Part shown: positions 46,355-58,792 of the stretch, in pieces
Position numbering within the stretch: the stretch's first letter is position 1
Layout: the number at the start of each line of letters is the position of its first letter
NCBI GenBank assembly: GCA_022376925.1
Contig: JAIOJX010000004.1
Span: 126,133,123 to 126,197,122 of the forward strand
Direction: 5' to 3'
Source: Tragulus kanchil
Lineage: Eukaryota; Chordata; Mammalia; Artiodactyla; Tragulidae
Length of the DNA stretch: 64,000 nt
The notes under the pieces: model-generated
Databases searched by the model: none
What the model was told of the DNA's origin: nothing
Seen by the model: the letters and a program-made list of their open reading frames with translations, nothing else
Program-made: the position numbers and the translations under genes

Positions 46355-46467
46355 AATATGTTAGCGCAGCTATTACCCCCAAAAAAATCTGAGTTGGAAA
46401 CAGATCACTTCCTTTCATAAACTTGAGATGGGGACTCATAAAAGTTAAGTGATTTTTCTGAGCTTAC

Positions 46468-48750
46468 ATGACTAATGAGTTGGTATTTGAATAAGAAAAA
46501 TGACTTCTAAATAAGATAACTTTTTCATACTTAATTTTTTTTCTTAGGCTGCATCTGCCATGTAACATTTAGAAGTTCACCTTAAGAAATAGTTTCTGTC
46601 TGGTTTGATCAATACACCATCTTGAAACCTGGGCAAATCTATAAATGTCCCTCAGAGATTGTCTTTGTCATGGTTTTCTATCACCTGTGAAACCCACTTG
46701 CTCGGACTCTGGTCTCTGACCTTGAGTCCAAACTCTGTTTCTTTTGGGGTGCCATCACATGTGGGCTGTTTATTTAGTCCTCGGCGTCTCCTCTGCAACT
46801 TTCACAGCTCTCTTATTTGTATACTTTGTAGTCTAAAGATCTAGCTTGCTCCCACCTCTAACCCAAGGGTCCAGTCTCTCTTGCACAGATACAAAAACAT
46901 TTTCAAATTATGCACCAAATGCATCTTTCCCTGAAGCTCATTACAGGTAATCTGAAAATGCCATATGAGGGATTCTTTTTTTCTTATTTCATGTGAATAT
47001 TCATGAGTGACGTCCTTTTAAGTAGAGGAAGAAAACTGAGGGTCTAGCTCAGCTGGATCAGTAAAACTTAGAATTGATGGCTTGTTTGCATTTCTTGTTT
47101 TGATATTTAGGATGGCTAAAAATTCTTAAGAGCTTCAGAGTCATAGGCTTAGCAGAAATCTACAAACTGGAAAGCTGATGTCTGAAACAGGAAACTTACC
47201 ACTGAATTTTCATACTGAAAGAGATCTCAGGGGTAATTTAGGTAAATCTCATCATTATATGGGTGTGGAAATTGGGTTCCAAGGTCACAAACCCACGTAT
47301 TAAACTCAGGTCAGTGATTCTATAACCCAGATATTATTTAGTGACCTAAATATTCATGGTTTTCCCCATAACCGACATCAACTCTTCACAGTTCTTCATA
47401 CTGGTGATTATGATAAAATTCTTCTTGTGTTTCCAAATGAAGGCTGCGGGTGGGCTTAAGTCACATAAGCAGGTTTGGAATTATGGGGCTGGAGAGCAAG
47501 GAGTGGGTTTAGAATAAAGAACAGAGATGAGCAGAATGGTTTACCCATCAAAGCTTGGTCTAGAGGAACAGAATTTAACCTGGCAATGGACTGGTAATTA
47601 AGGAAAGGCAGTTAATGACTAATGAGTTGGTATTTGAATAAGAAAAATGACTTCTAAATAAGATAACTTTTTCATACTTAATTTTTTTTCTTAGGCTGCA
47701 TCTGCCATGTAACATTTAGAAGTTCACCTTAAGAAATAGTTTCTGTCTGGTTTGATCAATACACCATCTTGAAACCTGGGCAAATCTATAAATGTCCCTC
47801 AGAGATTGTCTTTGTCATGGTTTTCTATCACCTGTGAAACCCACTTGCTCGGACTCTGGTCTCTGACCTTGAGTCCAAACTCTGTTTCTTTTGGGGTGCC
47901 ATCACATGTGGGCTGTTTATTTAGTCCTCGGCGTCTCGTCTGCAACTTTCACAGCTCTCTTATTTGTATACTTTGTAGTCTAAAGATCTAGCTTGCTCCC
48001 ACCTCTAACCCAAGGGTCCAGTCTCTCTTGCACAGATACAAAAACATTTTCAAATTATGCACCAAATGCATCTTTCCCTGAAGCTCATTACAGGTAATCT
48101 GAAAATGCCATATGAGGGATTCTTTTTTTCTTATTTCATGTGAATATTCATGAGTGACGTCCTTTTAAGTAGAGGAAGAAAACTGAGGGTCTAGCTCAGC
48201 TGGATCAGTAAAACTTAGAATTGATGGCTTGTTTGCATTTCTTGTTTTGATATTTAGGATGGCTAAAAATTCTTAAGAGCTTCAGAGTCATAGGCTTAGC
48301 AGAAATCTACAAACTGGAAAGCTGATGTCTGAAACAGGAAACTTACCACTGAATTTTCATACTGAAAGAGATCTCAGGGGTAATTTAGGTAAATCTCATC
48401 ATTATATGGGTGTGGAAATTGGGTTCCAAGGTCACAAACCCACGTATTAAACTCAGGTCAGTGATTCTATAACCCAGATATTATTTAGTGACCTAAATAT
48501 TCATGGTTTTCCCCATAACCGACATCAACTCTTCACAGTTCTTCATACTGGTGATTATGATAAAATTCTTCTTGTGTTTCCAAATGAAGGCTGCGGGTGG
48601 GCTTAAGTCACATAAGCAGGTTTGGAATTATGGGGCTGGAGAGCAAGGAGTGGGTTTAGAATAAAGAACAGAGATGAGCAGAATGGTTTACCCATCAAAG
48701 CTTGGTCTAGAGGAACAGAATTTAACCTGGCAATGGACTGGTAATTAAGG
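46468..48750. repeat. Tandem duplication L (copies 46468-47603 and 47615-48750)
   Basis: Two 1,136-base copies at constant offset 1,147 with an 11-base spacer (47604-47614). The only difference I noted is cgtctcc/cgtctcg. Chained to duplication K. Confidence 0.98.
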
Positions 48751-48824
48751 GTTCAAGCACACCCAGAATAAAGCAGAGATGAACTTTGAAACTTCACTTG
48801 AATCAAAGGCACCTACAGGCAGTG

Positions 48825-49055
48825 AGGCACAGTGTTTAAGGATGTTGACTCTGGTGATAGACAGCCTAAGTCTGAATTCTGACTCTGTCACTCAGGAGTG
48901 ATGCGAGAAGATTGCTATTTCTGTGTTTCCTTTTTACCCCTAATTCCAGGCAGCAACTTATAATAGTACTGAATGCAACTACTTGTTATGAAGATAAGTG
49001 AAACACTTGTGCTGAGAAGATAGAAAACACTATATAAATGATTGCTAATAAATAC
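48825..49055 (+). mobile_element. MIR SINE
   Basis: Sense MIR: 'aggcacagtgtttaaggatg', 'ttgactctggtgatagacag', 'cctaagtctgaattctgact', 'ctgtcactcaggagtgatgc' and 'tataaatgattgctaataaa'. Confidence 0.8.
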
Positions 49056-49062
49056 TCTGCTG

Positions 49063-49290
49063 ATGTATGTACAGAAATGTTCACTGCAACGTATTTATAG
49101 ATTTACAGAATTGGAAGCAATAAAAACATCCTTTATGCCGAGCTAGTTTAATAGGCTATATTTATTATAGCCATACAAAGGAACATATTGCTGTTAAAGA
49201 GTGCAAGGTGGGTTCATAGGTGCCACCTGTGATACATGGTTAAATAAATATTTTTTAAAATACAACAAGATGATAAAATTTTTATTGGAA
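49063..49290 (+). mobile_element. Ancient L1M 3' region fragment
   Basis: 'gtatgtacagaaatgttcac', 'gcaacgtatttatagattta', 'gaattggaagcaataaaaac' and 'ggttaaataaat' follow the old L1M 3' UTR pattern in sense orientation. Confidence 0.65.
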
Positions 49291-49726
49291 TATTTCAAAA
49301 TATATTGTTATATGTGTGTGGCCCAAAGATCTTGGTGTTTTCACTCTAATCTGTTGAGGGGTTTCCCGTGGTATTTTGGCAAGGGTGCACATGAAAGGAA
49401 AGAGTCATGGGAAAAACTTCTTTTCTTCACTTCTGTAATGTCTGAAATTTTTTTCAGCTAGCAAACATATTTTTAAAGATAGTATAAATCTAGAAATATC
49501 TGAGGTGAAAAGAATACAGTTGTAAATAAGGCAAAGTCATAAGGCATTAGAGGCAAAATGCTGATGACTACAGAACTCCTTGGTAATAAAAACAAGAATT
49601 TAAATATTAACTGTTACCCATAATATCCCCAAATTGACCTTGGAAGTCCAGTCACTCCCCTTCTTAAGGAAAAAATGGACTTGTGTTTCTTTCAGATCAC
49701 GTGGTTTTTAGTGGCATTAAATAACA
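49291..49726. other. Unassigned DNA
   Basis: About 0.4 kb with no feature I can name. Confidence 0.5.
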
Positions 49727-50138
49727 ATGTTATACAGAGTGAAGCAAGTTGGAGAAAAACAGATATCGTATATCAACACACATATATGGAATCTAGAAAA
49801 ATGGCACTGATGAACCTATTTGAGGGACAGGAATAGAGGCACAGATGTAGAGAACAGATGTGTGGACACAGAAGGAAATGAGAGAGTAGGTTGAATTGGG
49901 AGACAGATTCATATATATGCTACCATGAGCAAAATAGATAGCTAATGGGAAACTGCTGTATAGTGCAGGGAGATGGGCTGGATGCTCTTTGGTGACCTAG
50001 GTATGTGGGATTGGGGCATGGGAGGGAGAGCATGGAAGGAGGGGATATATGTATACATATAGCCGATAAACTTCGTTGTACAGCAGAAACTAACAGAACC
50101 TTGTCAAACGGTTATACTCCAATTAAATGAAGAAGAGT
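49727..50138 (+). mobile_element. Artiodactyl L1 3' end
   Basis: 'gtgaagcaagttggagaaaa', 'cacatatatggaatctagaa', 'gatgaacctatttgagggac', 'aaaatagatagctaatggga', 'gtacagcagaaactaacaga' and 'ggttatactccaattaaatg'. It includes slightly more 5' sequence than the L1 fragment at 25195. No intact ORF. Confidence 0.92.
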
Positions 50139-51544
50139 AATGTTCCTCTTTACGTAACAGGAATACATTGTGTAAAGGGGAAGAAGCCTGCCTCTTACCT
50201 CTGTACAGTGCGGATGTCAAATGGCTTCTTTCACACCCTCTGAAATAGTGACATGGCTAGACCCATTTACTAAGCCCTGAATGTATTTCTCCAGGGCACT
50301 GCTACACAACTGGAGTCTGATATGATGATGATTTACTGATAAGCTCCCTTTCTGCTGTGCGCTCTTGCAAATTGGTGGAGCATAAGCTGTGTAGCATAGA
50401 AATCTTTGGGTATGAGTTATGAGCGTGATGCTGTAAGAACCTGCAATTTGCACAGGGAAAAGAATCTGGTGGCAAACTGGTTAGGGGGTTGCAGGGCTTT
50501 GAAAAGTGGAACATAATTGAGTCCCCAAACATTGCTGAGTAAACAATTCATTTGTTTATAATTATTTATGAACAGTCTAACCTCAGCTGTTCTCTTTGGT
50601 AATGTTTCCTGCGTCAGTCTGAAACACATCTTGTGACGGATTAAAGAAGCATGTCTGATAATGTAAACCAGAAGCATGACTTTATAGAATCCTTCCTGCC
50701 CTGGATTTACCTTGTCTCCCAAGTATTTGTGATGTTAAAAAAAAAAAAAGATTAAGGAAAAAAGGCAAAGAGGCCAAGAAAAGAAAGGTTTAGTTTTCCT
50801 CTTTCATATTGATTCACTTATTGATTATATTTAACTTTATTTGACAAGTACATGTGATACTTTTGCTTTTATCAATATTGGGTGGTTATGTTTTTCAAAA
50901 TGTAGATAATTATACAAATCACGAGCAAATGTCCTACTCATTCTCAAGGTTAAGTTAATCAACCTGCTGATTAGAAGTGATTCCTAATCTTGCCTTTAAG
51001 GACATAGATGGCAGTTTAAAATCACTCACACCTTGTCTGGTCAGTGGGCTTCATCATCTCTTTCCTGCTCAACCTGTGTATGACAGTACTGACTCCCTTT
51101 ACTCTTCTCATATTGCTCTTCTGCTATAAATTTTAAGAAAATAATTATATATAGGGTTTATAAGAAATTATAAAACCAAGGAATCTCATCAAAATCTGAA
51201 TGTAGGAGAGAGGCGCATAGGCAGTACTTTGGCCAAAGTATTGGGGTTAAACATGGTGTGATTTGATTAAACTTGGTGTGATTAAACATGGTGTGATTTG
51301 ACATAGATAGGTCGATAAACTTTATACTAAAATGATGTTTATCAGCCTCTAGTTATTTTACATGAATTAGATATCTCCATAGTAACTCAATTTATTCAAA
51401 TATGGCAGATTCAAGCTCAGCATTTATTATTTATCATTTGTTTAAAAGCTAAGCACAATCCCTGCTTTTTTTTTAATTTTGACCTTTATCACAGTATAAA
51501 CATCCTCTTTCTGTTCATCGCATTCTTGTATTTTGCCTTTGACG
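50139..51544. other. Unassigned DNA
   Basis: About 1.4 kb with several short minus-strand frames (50217-50722) that overlap one another and show no family features. A poly-A run is at about 50737-50749. No gene supported. Confidence 0.5.
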
Positions 51545-51600
51545 TTCCTCCTGCTGCATTACAGGTGGATTCTTTGCCCACTGAGCCACCTGGGAAGCCC
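51545..51600 (-). mobile_element. Bov-tA SINE, head fragment
   Basis: Short antisense piece of the tRNA-like head ('gctgcattacaggtggattc', 'cccactgagccacctgggaa'). Only about 55 bases remain. Confidence 0.82.
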
Positions 51601-52312
51601 AACATTCCTGTTTCATTCTGTAGAGCTGAGTTGAGAGTTTAATTTGAAATAAACTTAGATCCTGAGTGACAATGCAGTCTCCCCTATACTGCTTCACGTG
51701 TTTAGATTTCTAACAGAGTTGTAAATGAGAATTTTGAGAAAGAGTTACTTAGGGCATAGGGCATTAGTCTCCTCCTCCTGTTCTACCTTCTTAAACATGT
51801 TCTACTGTATCAAACTGGCCAAAATATGAGGGGGCTTTATAGAGGAGTTTGGAAACTATTCATGTGCTGTATCAGCTTCCCTTAAATAGTTAAAAAGCAA
51901 GTGGAGAGAAAACTTTGTTCCTAGGAGACTGTGGGAATTTTGAATGCCTGTGTGTAGAAATGTCTTCTCCACTTCTTCCTCAATATTGGCTATGATATTG
52001 TTTTATACTCTCTGAAAGTGCAATGGATTTTTAAGCCTTAATAAAATCAGTATTTTGCTTCTTAATTATAGTCTTAAGCTTAACAAGATTAAAAGTTCTC
52101 TTATGTAAAAAGTAACTTTTTCAGGCTTTTGTAAATCTTCATGGTTTAAAATAAAATTTAAAAAGCTAATTTCTGAGAATCACAAAGCCAAGGTAATGAT
52201 TGAAAAATTATATTTAATAGATGAAATCATAGCCTAACTTGTAATTGATTACTGTAGGGTTTAAATAATGCTAGGTTATAATAGAAATGATATGAAAAAT
52301 GTGAACAATATA

Positions 52313-52490
52313 TTAGGATTGGCAAACTTTTTTAGAACAGGTCAGATAGTAAATATTTTAGACTTTGCAGGCCTCATGGTCTCTGTTGCAATTACTCTAT
52401 TATTGTAGCAGAAAAATAGCTGCAGACGATGTATTAATGACTGAATGTGACTTTGTTCACATTAAACTATCTGCAAACACAGATGGCAAT
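52313..52490 (+). mobile_element. hAT-Charlie non-autonomous element (copy M1)
   Basis: 'ggcaaacttttttagaacag', 'gtcagatagtaaatatttta', 'gactttgcaggcctcatggt' and 'ctctgttgcaattactctat' match the well-known mammalian hAT remnant with 'cagatagtaaatattttagg'. The duplicate is at about 53470-53647. The family member is not assigned. Confidence 0.7.
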
Positions 52491-52754
52491 CAATACTTGC
52501 CCATGTTCCAAAGGTCCTCAGTATTGAAATACATTATTTAAAAATCTTATCATATATTGGTATGTGTAATATTTTATTACATGAAAACTTATGAGATACA
52601 TTAACAAGTATTAAAATGTGATCAGTGATTACTGCTAGTGAAATTATCTTTTATAATATTATACATATGTTTATATCAAGGGACAAAGATAATTACTTAA
52701 AAGTAAAAAAAATTAGTATTAGGATGCAATTTAAAAACTAAAATTATAATAAGT

Positions 52755-52881
52755 GCATGTGTGTATGCTCAGTCACTTTGTCCTGTTCAACTGTTTGTGG
52801 CTCCATGGACTATAGCCAGCCAGTTTCCTATGCCCATGGAATTTTCCAGACAAGAATACTGGATTGAGGTGCCATTTACCT
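52755..52881 (-). mobile_element. Bov-tA SINE, cut by duplication join (copy M1)
   Basis: First 125 bases or so of the SINE seen in full at 53916-54140. Confidence 0.9.
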
Positions 52882-53915
52882 AATTTTACCAGTGTTTATG
52901 TTTTTTCTTAGGGCATAGGGCATTAGTCTCCTCCTCCTGTTCTACCTTCTTAAACATGTTCTACTGTATCAAACTGGCCAAAATATGAGGGGGCTTTATA
53001 GAGGAGTTTGGAAACTATTCATGTGCTGTATCAGCTTCCCTTAAATAGTTAAAAAGCAAGTGGAGAGAAAACTTTGTTCCTAGGAGACTGTGGGAATTTT
53101 GAATGCCTGTGTGTAGAAATGTCTTCTCCACTTCTTCCTCAATATTGGCTATGATATTGTTTTATACTCTCTGAAAGTGCAATGGATTTTAAGCCTTAAT
53201 AAAATCAGTATTTTGCTTCTTAATTATAGTCTTAAGCTTAACAAGATTAAAAGTTCTCTTATGTAAAAAGTAACTTTTTCAGGCTTTTGTAAATCTTCAT
53301 GGTTTAAAATAAAATTTAAAAGCTAATTTCTGAGAATCACAAAGCCAAGGTAATGATTGAAAAATTATATTTAATAGATGAAATCATAGCCTAACTTGTA
53401 ATTGATTACTGTAGGGTTTAAATAATGCTAGGTTATAATAGAAATGATATGAAAAATGTGAACAATATATTAGGATTGGCAAACTTTTTTAGAACAGGTC
53501 AGATAGTAAATATTTTAGACTTTGCAGGCCTCATGGTCTCTGTTGCAATTACTCTATTATTGTAGCAGAAAAATAGCTGCAGACGATGTATTAATGACTG
53601 AATGTGACTTTGTTCACATTAAACTATCTGCAAACACAGATGGCAATCAATACTTGCCCATGTTCCAAAGGTCCTCAGTATTGAAATACATTATTTAAAA
53701 ATCTTATCATATATTGGTATGTGTAATATTTTATTACATGAAAACTTATGAGATACATTAACAAGTATTAAAATGTGATCAGTGATTACTGCTAGTGAAA
53801 TTATCTTTTATAATATTATACATATGTTTATATCAAGGGACAAAGATAATTACTTAAAAGTAAAAAAAATTAGTATTAGGATGCAATTTAAAAACTAAAA
53901 TTATAATAAGTGCAT

Positions 53916-54140
53916 GTGTGTATGCTCAGTCACTTTGTCCTGTTCAACTGTTTGTGGCTCCATGGACTATAGCCAGCCAGTTTCCTATGCCCATGGAATT
54001 TTCCAGACAAGAATACTGGATTGAGGTGCCATTTACCTTCTCCAGGGGAATCTTTCTGACCCAGAGATCTAAGATCCCTTTTGTCTCCTGCATTATCAGG
54101 CTGGATTCTTTACCATTAGCATAACCTTGGAAGCCCACTC
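53916..54140 (-). mobile_element. Bov-tA SINE
   Basis: Antisense full-length copy with perfect 9-base target-site duplications taagtgcat at 53907-53915 and 54141-54149. Strongly diverged ('ggctggattctttaccatta'). Confidence 0.92.
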
Positions 54141-54229
54141 TAAGTGCATATTGATGAATAAAATAGTGTTGAAATAATCTCCTTCTATGTATTAGTCACT
54201 TAAGATGCACCCTGTGTCCCTCACGCCTA

Positions 54230-54410
54230 ATGTTGCCTTTGAAAACCTTGCCTTATAGTCATTGGGAATTGTGGGTCTTTTGAGCGCTTTCTGCCTGATC
54301 TTCTTGCTTGGTGCCTTGTACATTCCTTCACCACAACCCTGTGTCAGTAGATGGGCTTTGCTGCATGTTAGATGAGCTCATCCAAGTTTGGTTCAGTAGC
54401 CATCACACGT
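54230..54410 (+). mobile_element. Possible old LTR 3' part
   Basis: 'gtgggtcttttgagcgcttt', 'ctccttgctt'-like sequence, 'gtgtcagtagatgggctttg' and 'ccaagtttggttcagtagcc' recall the R-U5 end of an artiodactyl endogenous-retrovirus LTR. No internal genes accompany it. Low-confidence pattern match. Confidence 0.3.
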
Positions 54411-55720
54411 GAATCTGTTCACTTTTGTGTTTTCTTGATTATTTTGGATTCTAGTTTCTGACTAGTTATTTTAAAATATAGATTTTATTATTATTTAGGT
54501 AGGCAAGGCCAACAGGTCAAGAGATTACAACCATTAAAAATATGGTTTGTTAAACTCACAGATTCAGAGAGAAGTGGGTATGCCTTGCCATTGAGAGCTA
54601 CATAGGAAAGCAGCAGGATCTGCTGAGAGGTATGAGTGTAGGGGTCAAGCATTTGGCTAGAGTGTTTACTGTGGTTTCCAAAGCAATGAACAGATCAGAC
54701 AAGAAAACAGATTTAGGTTGGATAGTTTGAATAATTTCTGAGTGAATAGCATAAGGGCTGTCCCTACTGATCTTGTACTTGGCCCAATGGGAAGGTAGAT
54801 AGTGGCTGAGTGTGAGAACCTGATTAAGGGCATGGTTGGGATATGGACTCTAATGTGGTCTTCCTGAAAGACATGCTCCAGGTGAGTAGTTTGCCATCTC
54901 TAAGAATTAGATAGTCCTGGAAAGGGGAAACCCTTCAGAGTCAGCAAGACCCCAAGATATGAAAATGAGAAAATAAATGATATCATTAATACAGTGGTAT
55001 GCTAGGGATTTTGACAAACATATTGGTCACAAATGAATTAATAAGGTAAAGCCATTTGAAGAGAAAATGGTCAGCATTTTGCTTTTCAATTAAATGATCT
55101 ATGATAAATGTACTGAGAAACAACTTACTGGTTTTCTGTTTTGAATAGTCTATTCTCCTTTCATGTTGTCTGTGTAATATTTCAATTGATGGCATATTCA
55201 GGCTCTGTGACATGGTAGATCATGGCATAAAGGTACTAAATGTGCCAGAAGTATTTATGTTGCCAGTCTGCTATGCACAGCATAAAATTTCTTATCACAA
55301 GGCCTTAATTTTGAAGTTTGTAAATTGAGAATAAGTGTTTCTTTCCTGGTTGCCTGACTGGCCTTATTTGTGAGAGTCAAATCAAGTAAGCAATTGGAAA
55401 ACTCAATACATTACACCAACGCACAGAATTACTGGCTTTGACCTTGTCTTCACTTTTGTGTGCATGCCTACTGGATATCCCCATAAGCGTATCTGACTAG
55501 TCCCTGAAAGTTAACAAGTCCAATTTTTTTCCCCTCAGAAAAGGGAATTTACTTCTCCTTAATGACATTATCAGTTCTTCCAAACACTTGACCAGACATT
55601 TGAGAAAAATGTATATATTTTCCATTGTCTGAGTCTCTACATAGCAACCAGTTATCTAGTCATTTGTTTTTTTAAATTTTTTTGGATGTTGTGTCTTCCT
55701 CTCCACCTGTACCCGAAATT
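54411..55720. other. Unassigned DNA
   Basis: About 1.3 kb with no gene or repeat I can name. The minus-strand frame 54986-55213 has no family signature. Confidence 0.5.
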
Positions 55721-55721
55721 A

Positions 55722-55938
55722 TGTGCATGCTAAATTGCTTCAGTCATGTCTGACTGTTTGTGACCCTCTGGACCATAGCCCAGGCTCCTCTGTTCATGGG
55801 ATTCTCCACACAAGAATACTGAAGTGGGTTGCCATGCCCCCCTCCAGGGAATCTTCCAAACCCAGAGGACTGAACCCATGTCTCTTATGTCTGCTGCATT
55901 GATGGGCAGGTTCTTTATCACCAGTTCCACCTAGGAAG
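55722..55938 (-). mobile_element. Bov-tA SINE
   Basis: Antisense copy: 'gtgcatgctaaattgcttca', 'ctcctctgttcatgggattc', 'caagaatactgaagtgggtt' and 'gttctttatcaccagttcca'. Diverged, no clear target-site duplication. Confidence 0.9.
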
Positions 55939-56611
55939 CACCTGCCCATGGTAATGTCATTACAGTTCTCCCTTAGCATGTGGTAGCCATCTTCTTAGTT
56001 AGTCACTTCTAATTTCTTACCCTTGGTTCTATTTCTTAGTTCTTATCCTTAGTTTTAAATTATTCTCAACCAGAGAGACTTTCCTTATCTATTGGAGCAA
56101 GCCATGATATCTCTTTGTCTCTGGGCTGCATGTGCCTTTCCCTATTTCTTTTGTTTTTCCATGTAGTATGATATAGGAAATTCTTGGGAAAACTCAGGAA
56201 AAATTCTGAATATATGTATTAAGTTATGGCCATCGGTCTCTGTAAAGCAAGTCAGCCACAATGAGGGATGATGAATAATGTATGCAAATATTCTCTTTGA
56301 ATGCATGCTTCTTCAGTTTACTTAGACAGAAGTTGTTCCCTTTGCTCAGGAACTGATGGGATTTCTTTTCTCTGGGCAAGGACTGGGAATTTCCCTGGGC
56401 AATTTCTTCTGAGATTAGTGTTAGGGGAGTCTGTGCTTAGATTTCATTTTTAGTTACTCTTGGCCCAGGCAAGCTTCTGTAACTAGGAAAGTACCTTTTT
56501 CTCCCTTGCTGGGATGGAAGATGAATCAAGCCCTTTGTCTCTTGTATAAGTGCCCAGGGACCATCATCATCATGTTTCCAGTCTCTATAATTTTCTTTGA
56601 GCCGCCATCAT
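55939..56611. other. Unassigned DNA
   Basis: About 0.7 kb with nothing recognised. Confidence 0.5.
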
Positions 56612-57208
56612 AGCAATGAGTGACAGACTTTATTTTCTTGGGCTTCAGAATCACTGTGGGTGGTGACTGCAGCCATGAAATTAAAAGACATTTGCTCCTG
56701 GAAGAAAAAACTATAACAAACCTAGACAACCTATTAAAAAGCAGAGACGTCGCTTTGTCAGCAGAAGTCCATATAGTCAAAGCTACGGTTTTCCCAGTAG
56801 TCATGTATGGATGTGAGAGCTGCACCATAAAGAAGGCTGAGTGCCAAAGAATTGATGCCTTTGAAGTGTGTGCTGGAGAAAGCTCTTGAGTGTCCCTTGG
56901 ACTGCAAGCAGATCAAACCAGTCAATCAAAGGAAATCAACTCTGGATATTCATTGGAAGAAATGATGTTGAAGCTGAAATCCCAATACTTTGACTACCTG
57001 ATGCGAAGAGATGACTAATTGGAAAAGAGCCTGATTTGGGGGAAAATGGAAGGCAACGAAGAAGAGGATGAAATGGTTGGATGGCATCACTGTGTCAATG
57101 GACATGAGTTTGACTAGGCTCCAGGAGATGGTGAAGGACAGGGAAGCCTTGCATGCTGTAGCCCATGGGGTCACAGAGTTAAACATGACTGAGCAACTGA
57201 ACTGGCTG
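56612..57208 (+). mobile_element. BovB (RTE) LINE 3' end, longest copy in the window
   Basis: The plus strand encodes a C-terminal piece of the BovB polyprotein downstream of the RT catalytic core (56620-56889; motifs DFIFLGFRI, CSHEIKRHLL, VFPVVMYGCESCTIKKAE, RIDAFEVC). A stop at 56887-56889 and frameshifts follow, and then the C-terminal segment and 3' UTR ('ggcatcactgtgtcaatgga', 'ggtgaaggacagggaagcct'). It is 5'-truncated and inactive. A 3' end of this type is the source of the tail of Bov-tA SINEs. Confidence 0.95.
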
Positions 57209-57381
57209 ATACTGTGAACCTAGACCCTTCTTAAAAGTTGTATTATCACCTCCAGGCTGACAAATGAAAGCAGTGTGAGTATTAGGGTGGTTCTGAGGAG
57301 TAAATGCGATATGAAATCCTTTGATTAGTATTAACCTAAAACAATAAAACAGCCAGTTATTTTACCAGCAAAACCTGTTTA
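57209..57381. other. Short unassigned interval
   Basis: Unique sequence between the BovB remnant and the next SINE; nothing assigned. Confidence 0.5.
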
Positions 57382-57637
57382 GGGCTTCCCTGGTGGTCCA
57401 GTGGGTAAGGACACCACCTTGCAATGCAAGGGGCTCCAGTTCGATCCCTGACCTGGGAAGATCCCACATGCCATGGAGTAGCTATACCCATGTGTCCAAC
57501 TACCTAGCCAGAGCTCTGGAGCGCATGCACCCAGAGCCGGTGCACTGCAGTGAGAGAAGCCATTGCAATAGGAGGCCCACACAGGCCAAAGAACAAAGAT
57601 AAATGAATGAAAGATCAATAGAAGTGGCCAAAAAAAA
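57382..57637 (+). mobile_element. Young CHR-2-derived SINE, subtype I
   Basis: Full-length sense copy, B box AGTTCGATCCC, ending 'agaagtggccaaaaaaaa' without a C-rich tract. The flanking 'accagcaaaacctgttta' and 'acaccaaaatggttta' may be a decayed target-site duplication. Confidence 0.92.
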
Positions 57638-57722
57638 CACCAAAATGGTTTATTCAGGCACAGCCAGGAATTACAATTCAAGACATGCAACTATGGATGA
57701 ACTACATGCAAGTCCTGGAAAT

Positions 57723-58004
57723 CAGAGGTCCCCAATCTCTGGGCCATGGACTGCTACTGGTCCATGACCTGTTAGAACCTGGGCTGCACAGCAGGAGGTG
57801 AAAAGTGGGGGTGAGTGAGCAGAGCTTCCTCTGTATGTACAGCTGCTCCCCATTATTCACATTACAACCTGAGCTCCACCTCCTGTCAGATCAGTAGCAG
57901 CATAGTAAAAGTAATGGAATTCATCCTGAGATCATTCCCCCATCTGTGAAAAAATTGTCTTCCATGAAACTAGTATCTGGTGCCAAAAATGTTGGGGATT
58001 GCTG
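57723..58004 (+). mobile_element. MER1-type hAT-Charlie DNA transposon
   Basis: Non-autonomous hAT element with terminal inverted repeats cagaggtccccaa (left) and ttggggattgctg (right). Internal landmarks are 'ggtccatgacctgttagaac', 'gcacagcaggaggtgaaaag' and 'cctcctgtcagatcagtagc'. The flanking octamers ctggaaat and ctgtaaag (6 of 8) fit the 8-base hAT target duplication after long decay. Confidence 0.9.
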
Positions 58005-58008
58005 CTGT

Positions 58009-58372
58009 AAAGGAAAGAAGAAATAAATTCCTATAAAAGAAACTACTGTTTTGTAGAGGAGAAGGGGAAATTGTGAGGGGCTAGTATAAACAAAAAGTTC
58101 ATTGGAGGAAACTTGGAGTTCAAAGTGACTTTGAGTTGTGTCAGTCTCTCATTGGATGGGGTATTTCCAAGCAGGGAGAAAGTCTTCCTTTCTTCTGGTT
58201 GTGGTTGTGTCACTTCCTGTCAGAGCGCAAAGTCTGTCTCTTCCTGCTGGGAACTGCATTGCCTTAGAGAGGCACCTTGGTGAGAACTACCCCTTCTGGC
58301 CTTCAGACTCCATTTTAGTGAGGTTTCCCTTTATTATAAATAATTTTTGCTTTTGATATCTTGGGAAAATGT
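58009..58372. other. Unassigned DNA
   Basis: About 0.36 kb. The plus-strand frame 58138-58356 has no recognisable family. Confidence 0.5.
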
Positions 58373-58580
58373 GAAAGTGTCAGTCACTCAGTCCTGTCTG
58401 ACTCTTTGTGACCCTGTGTACTGTAATCCACCAGGCTCCTCTGTCCATGGAATTCTCCCGGTGATAATACTGGAGTGGGTAGCCATTCCTTTTTCCAGGG
58501 TATCTTCCCAACCCAAGGATTGAACCTGGGTCTCCTGAATTGCCGGAAGATTCTTTACTGCCTGAGCCACCAGGAAAGCC
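58373..58580 (-). mobile_element. Bov-tA SINE
   Basis: Antisense full-length copy from 'gtgaaagtgtcagtcactca' to 'cctgagccaccaggaaagcc'. Moderately diverged. Confidence 0.93.
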
Positions 58581-58679
58581 CTTGGAACCTTGAGAGTTCT
58601 ATTTTATTATGTTTATAATATAATGACGTAACCAAGAGGAAAGCACTTATATTTGGAAGGCCTGTAATTTTAGGTAGAT

Positions 58680-58790
58680 ATGAATTATATACACATGTAA
58701 TTTATATTATATATGAATTATATTTAAATATATATGTATATTTATGTTTATATGCTTATATATAAATATAATACACACACTTATATAGTA
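58680..58790. repeat. AT-rich simple repeat
   Basis: Degenerate TATA/ATTATA runs leading to a short (AC)n. Likely unstable in length. Confidence 0.75.
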
Positions 58791-58792
58791 AC

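Larger units (their letters stand above)
44648..46834. repeat. Tandem duplication K (copies 44648-45732 and 45749-46834)
   Basis: Copies of 1,085 and 1,086 bases, offset 1,101, with a 16-base spacer (45733-45748). Differences seen: gaggagcctgg/gaggagactgg, ttaccgcc/ttaccccc, gatctcttcc/gatcacttcc and cgtctcg/cgtctcc. The end of copy 2 is the start of duplication L, so the segment with the plus-strand frame beginning MSLSWFSITC is seen three times (45557, 46659, 47806). It is not a gene family. Confidence 0.98.
51748..54038. repeat. Tandem duplication M (copies 51748-52881 and 52907-54038)
   Basis: Copies of 1,134 and 1,132 bases with a 25-base spacer (52882-52906). Differences are single-base length changes in two homopolymers (ttttta/tttta near 52030; aaaaagc/aaaagc near 52160). 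Copy 1 stops inside a Bov-tA that is complete, with target-site duplication, after copy 2. Confidence 0.98.

Noticed and set aside
56620..56889. BovB reverse-transcriptase frame as a domesticated gene
   Set aside because: It is a 5'-truncated LINE fragment without the RT catalytic core, ending at a stop and followed by frameshifts. Ordinary dead BovB.
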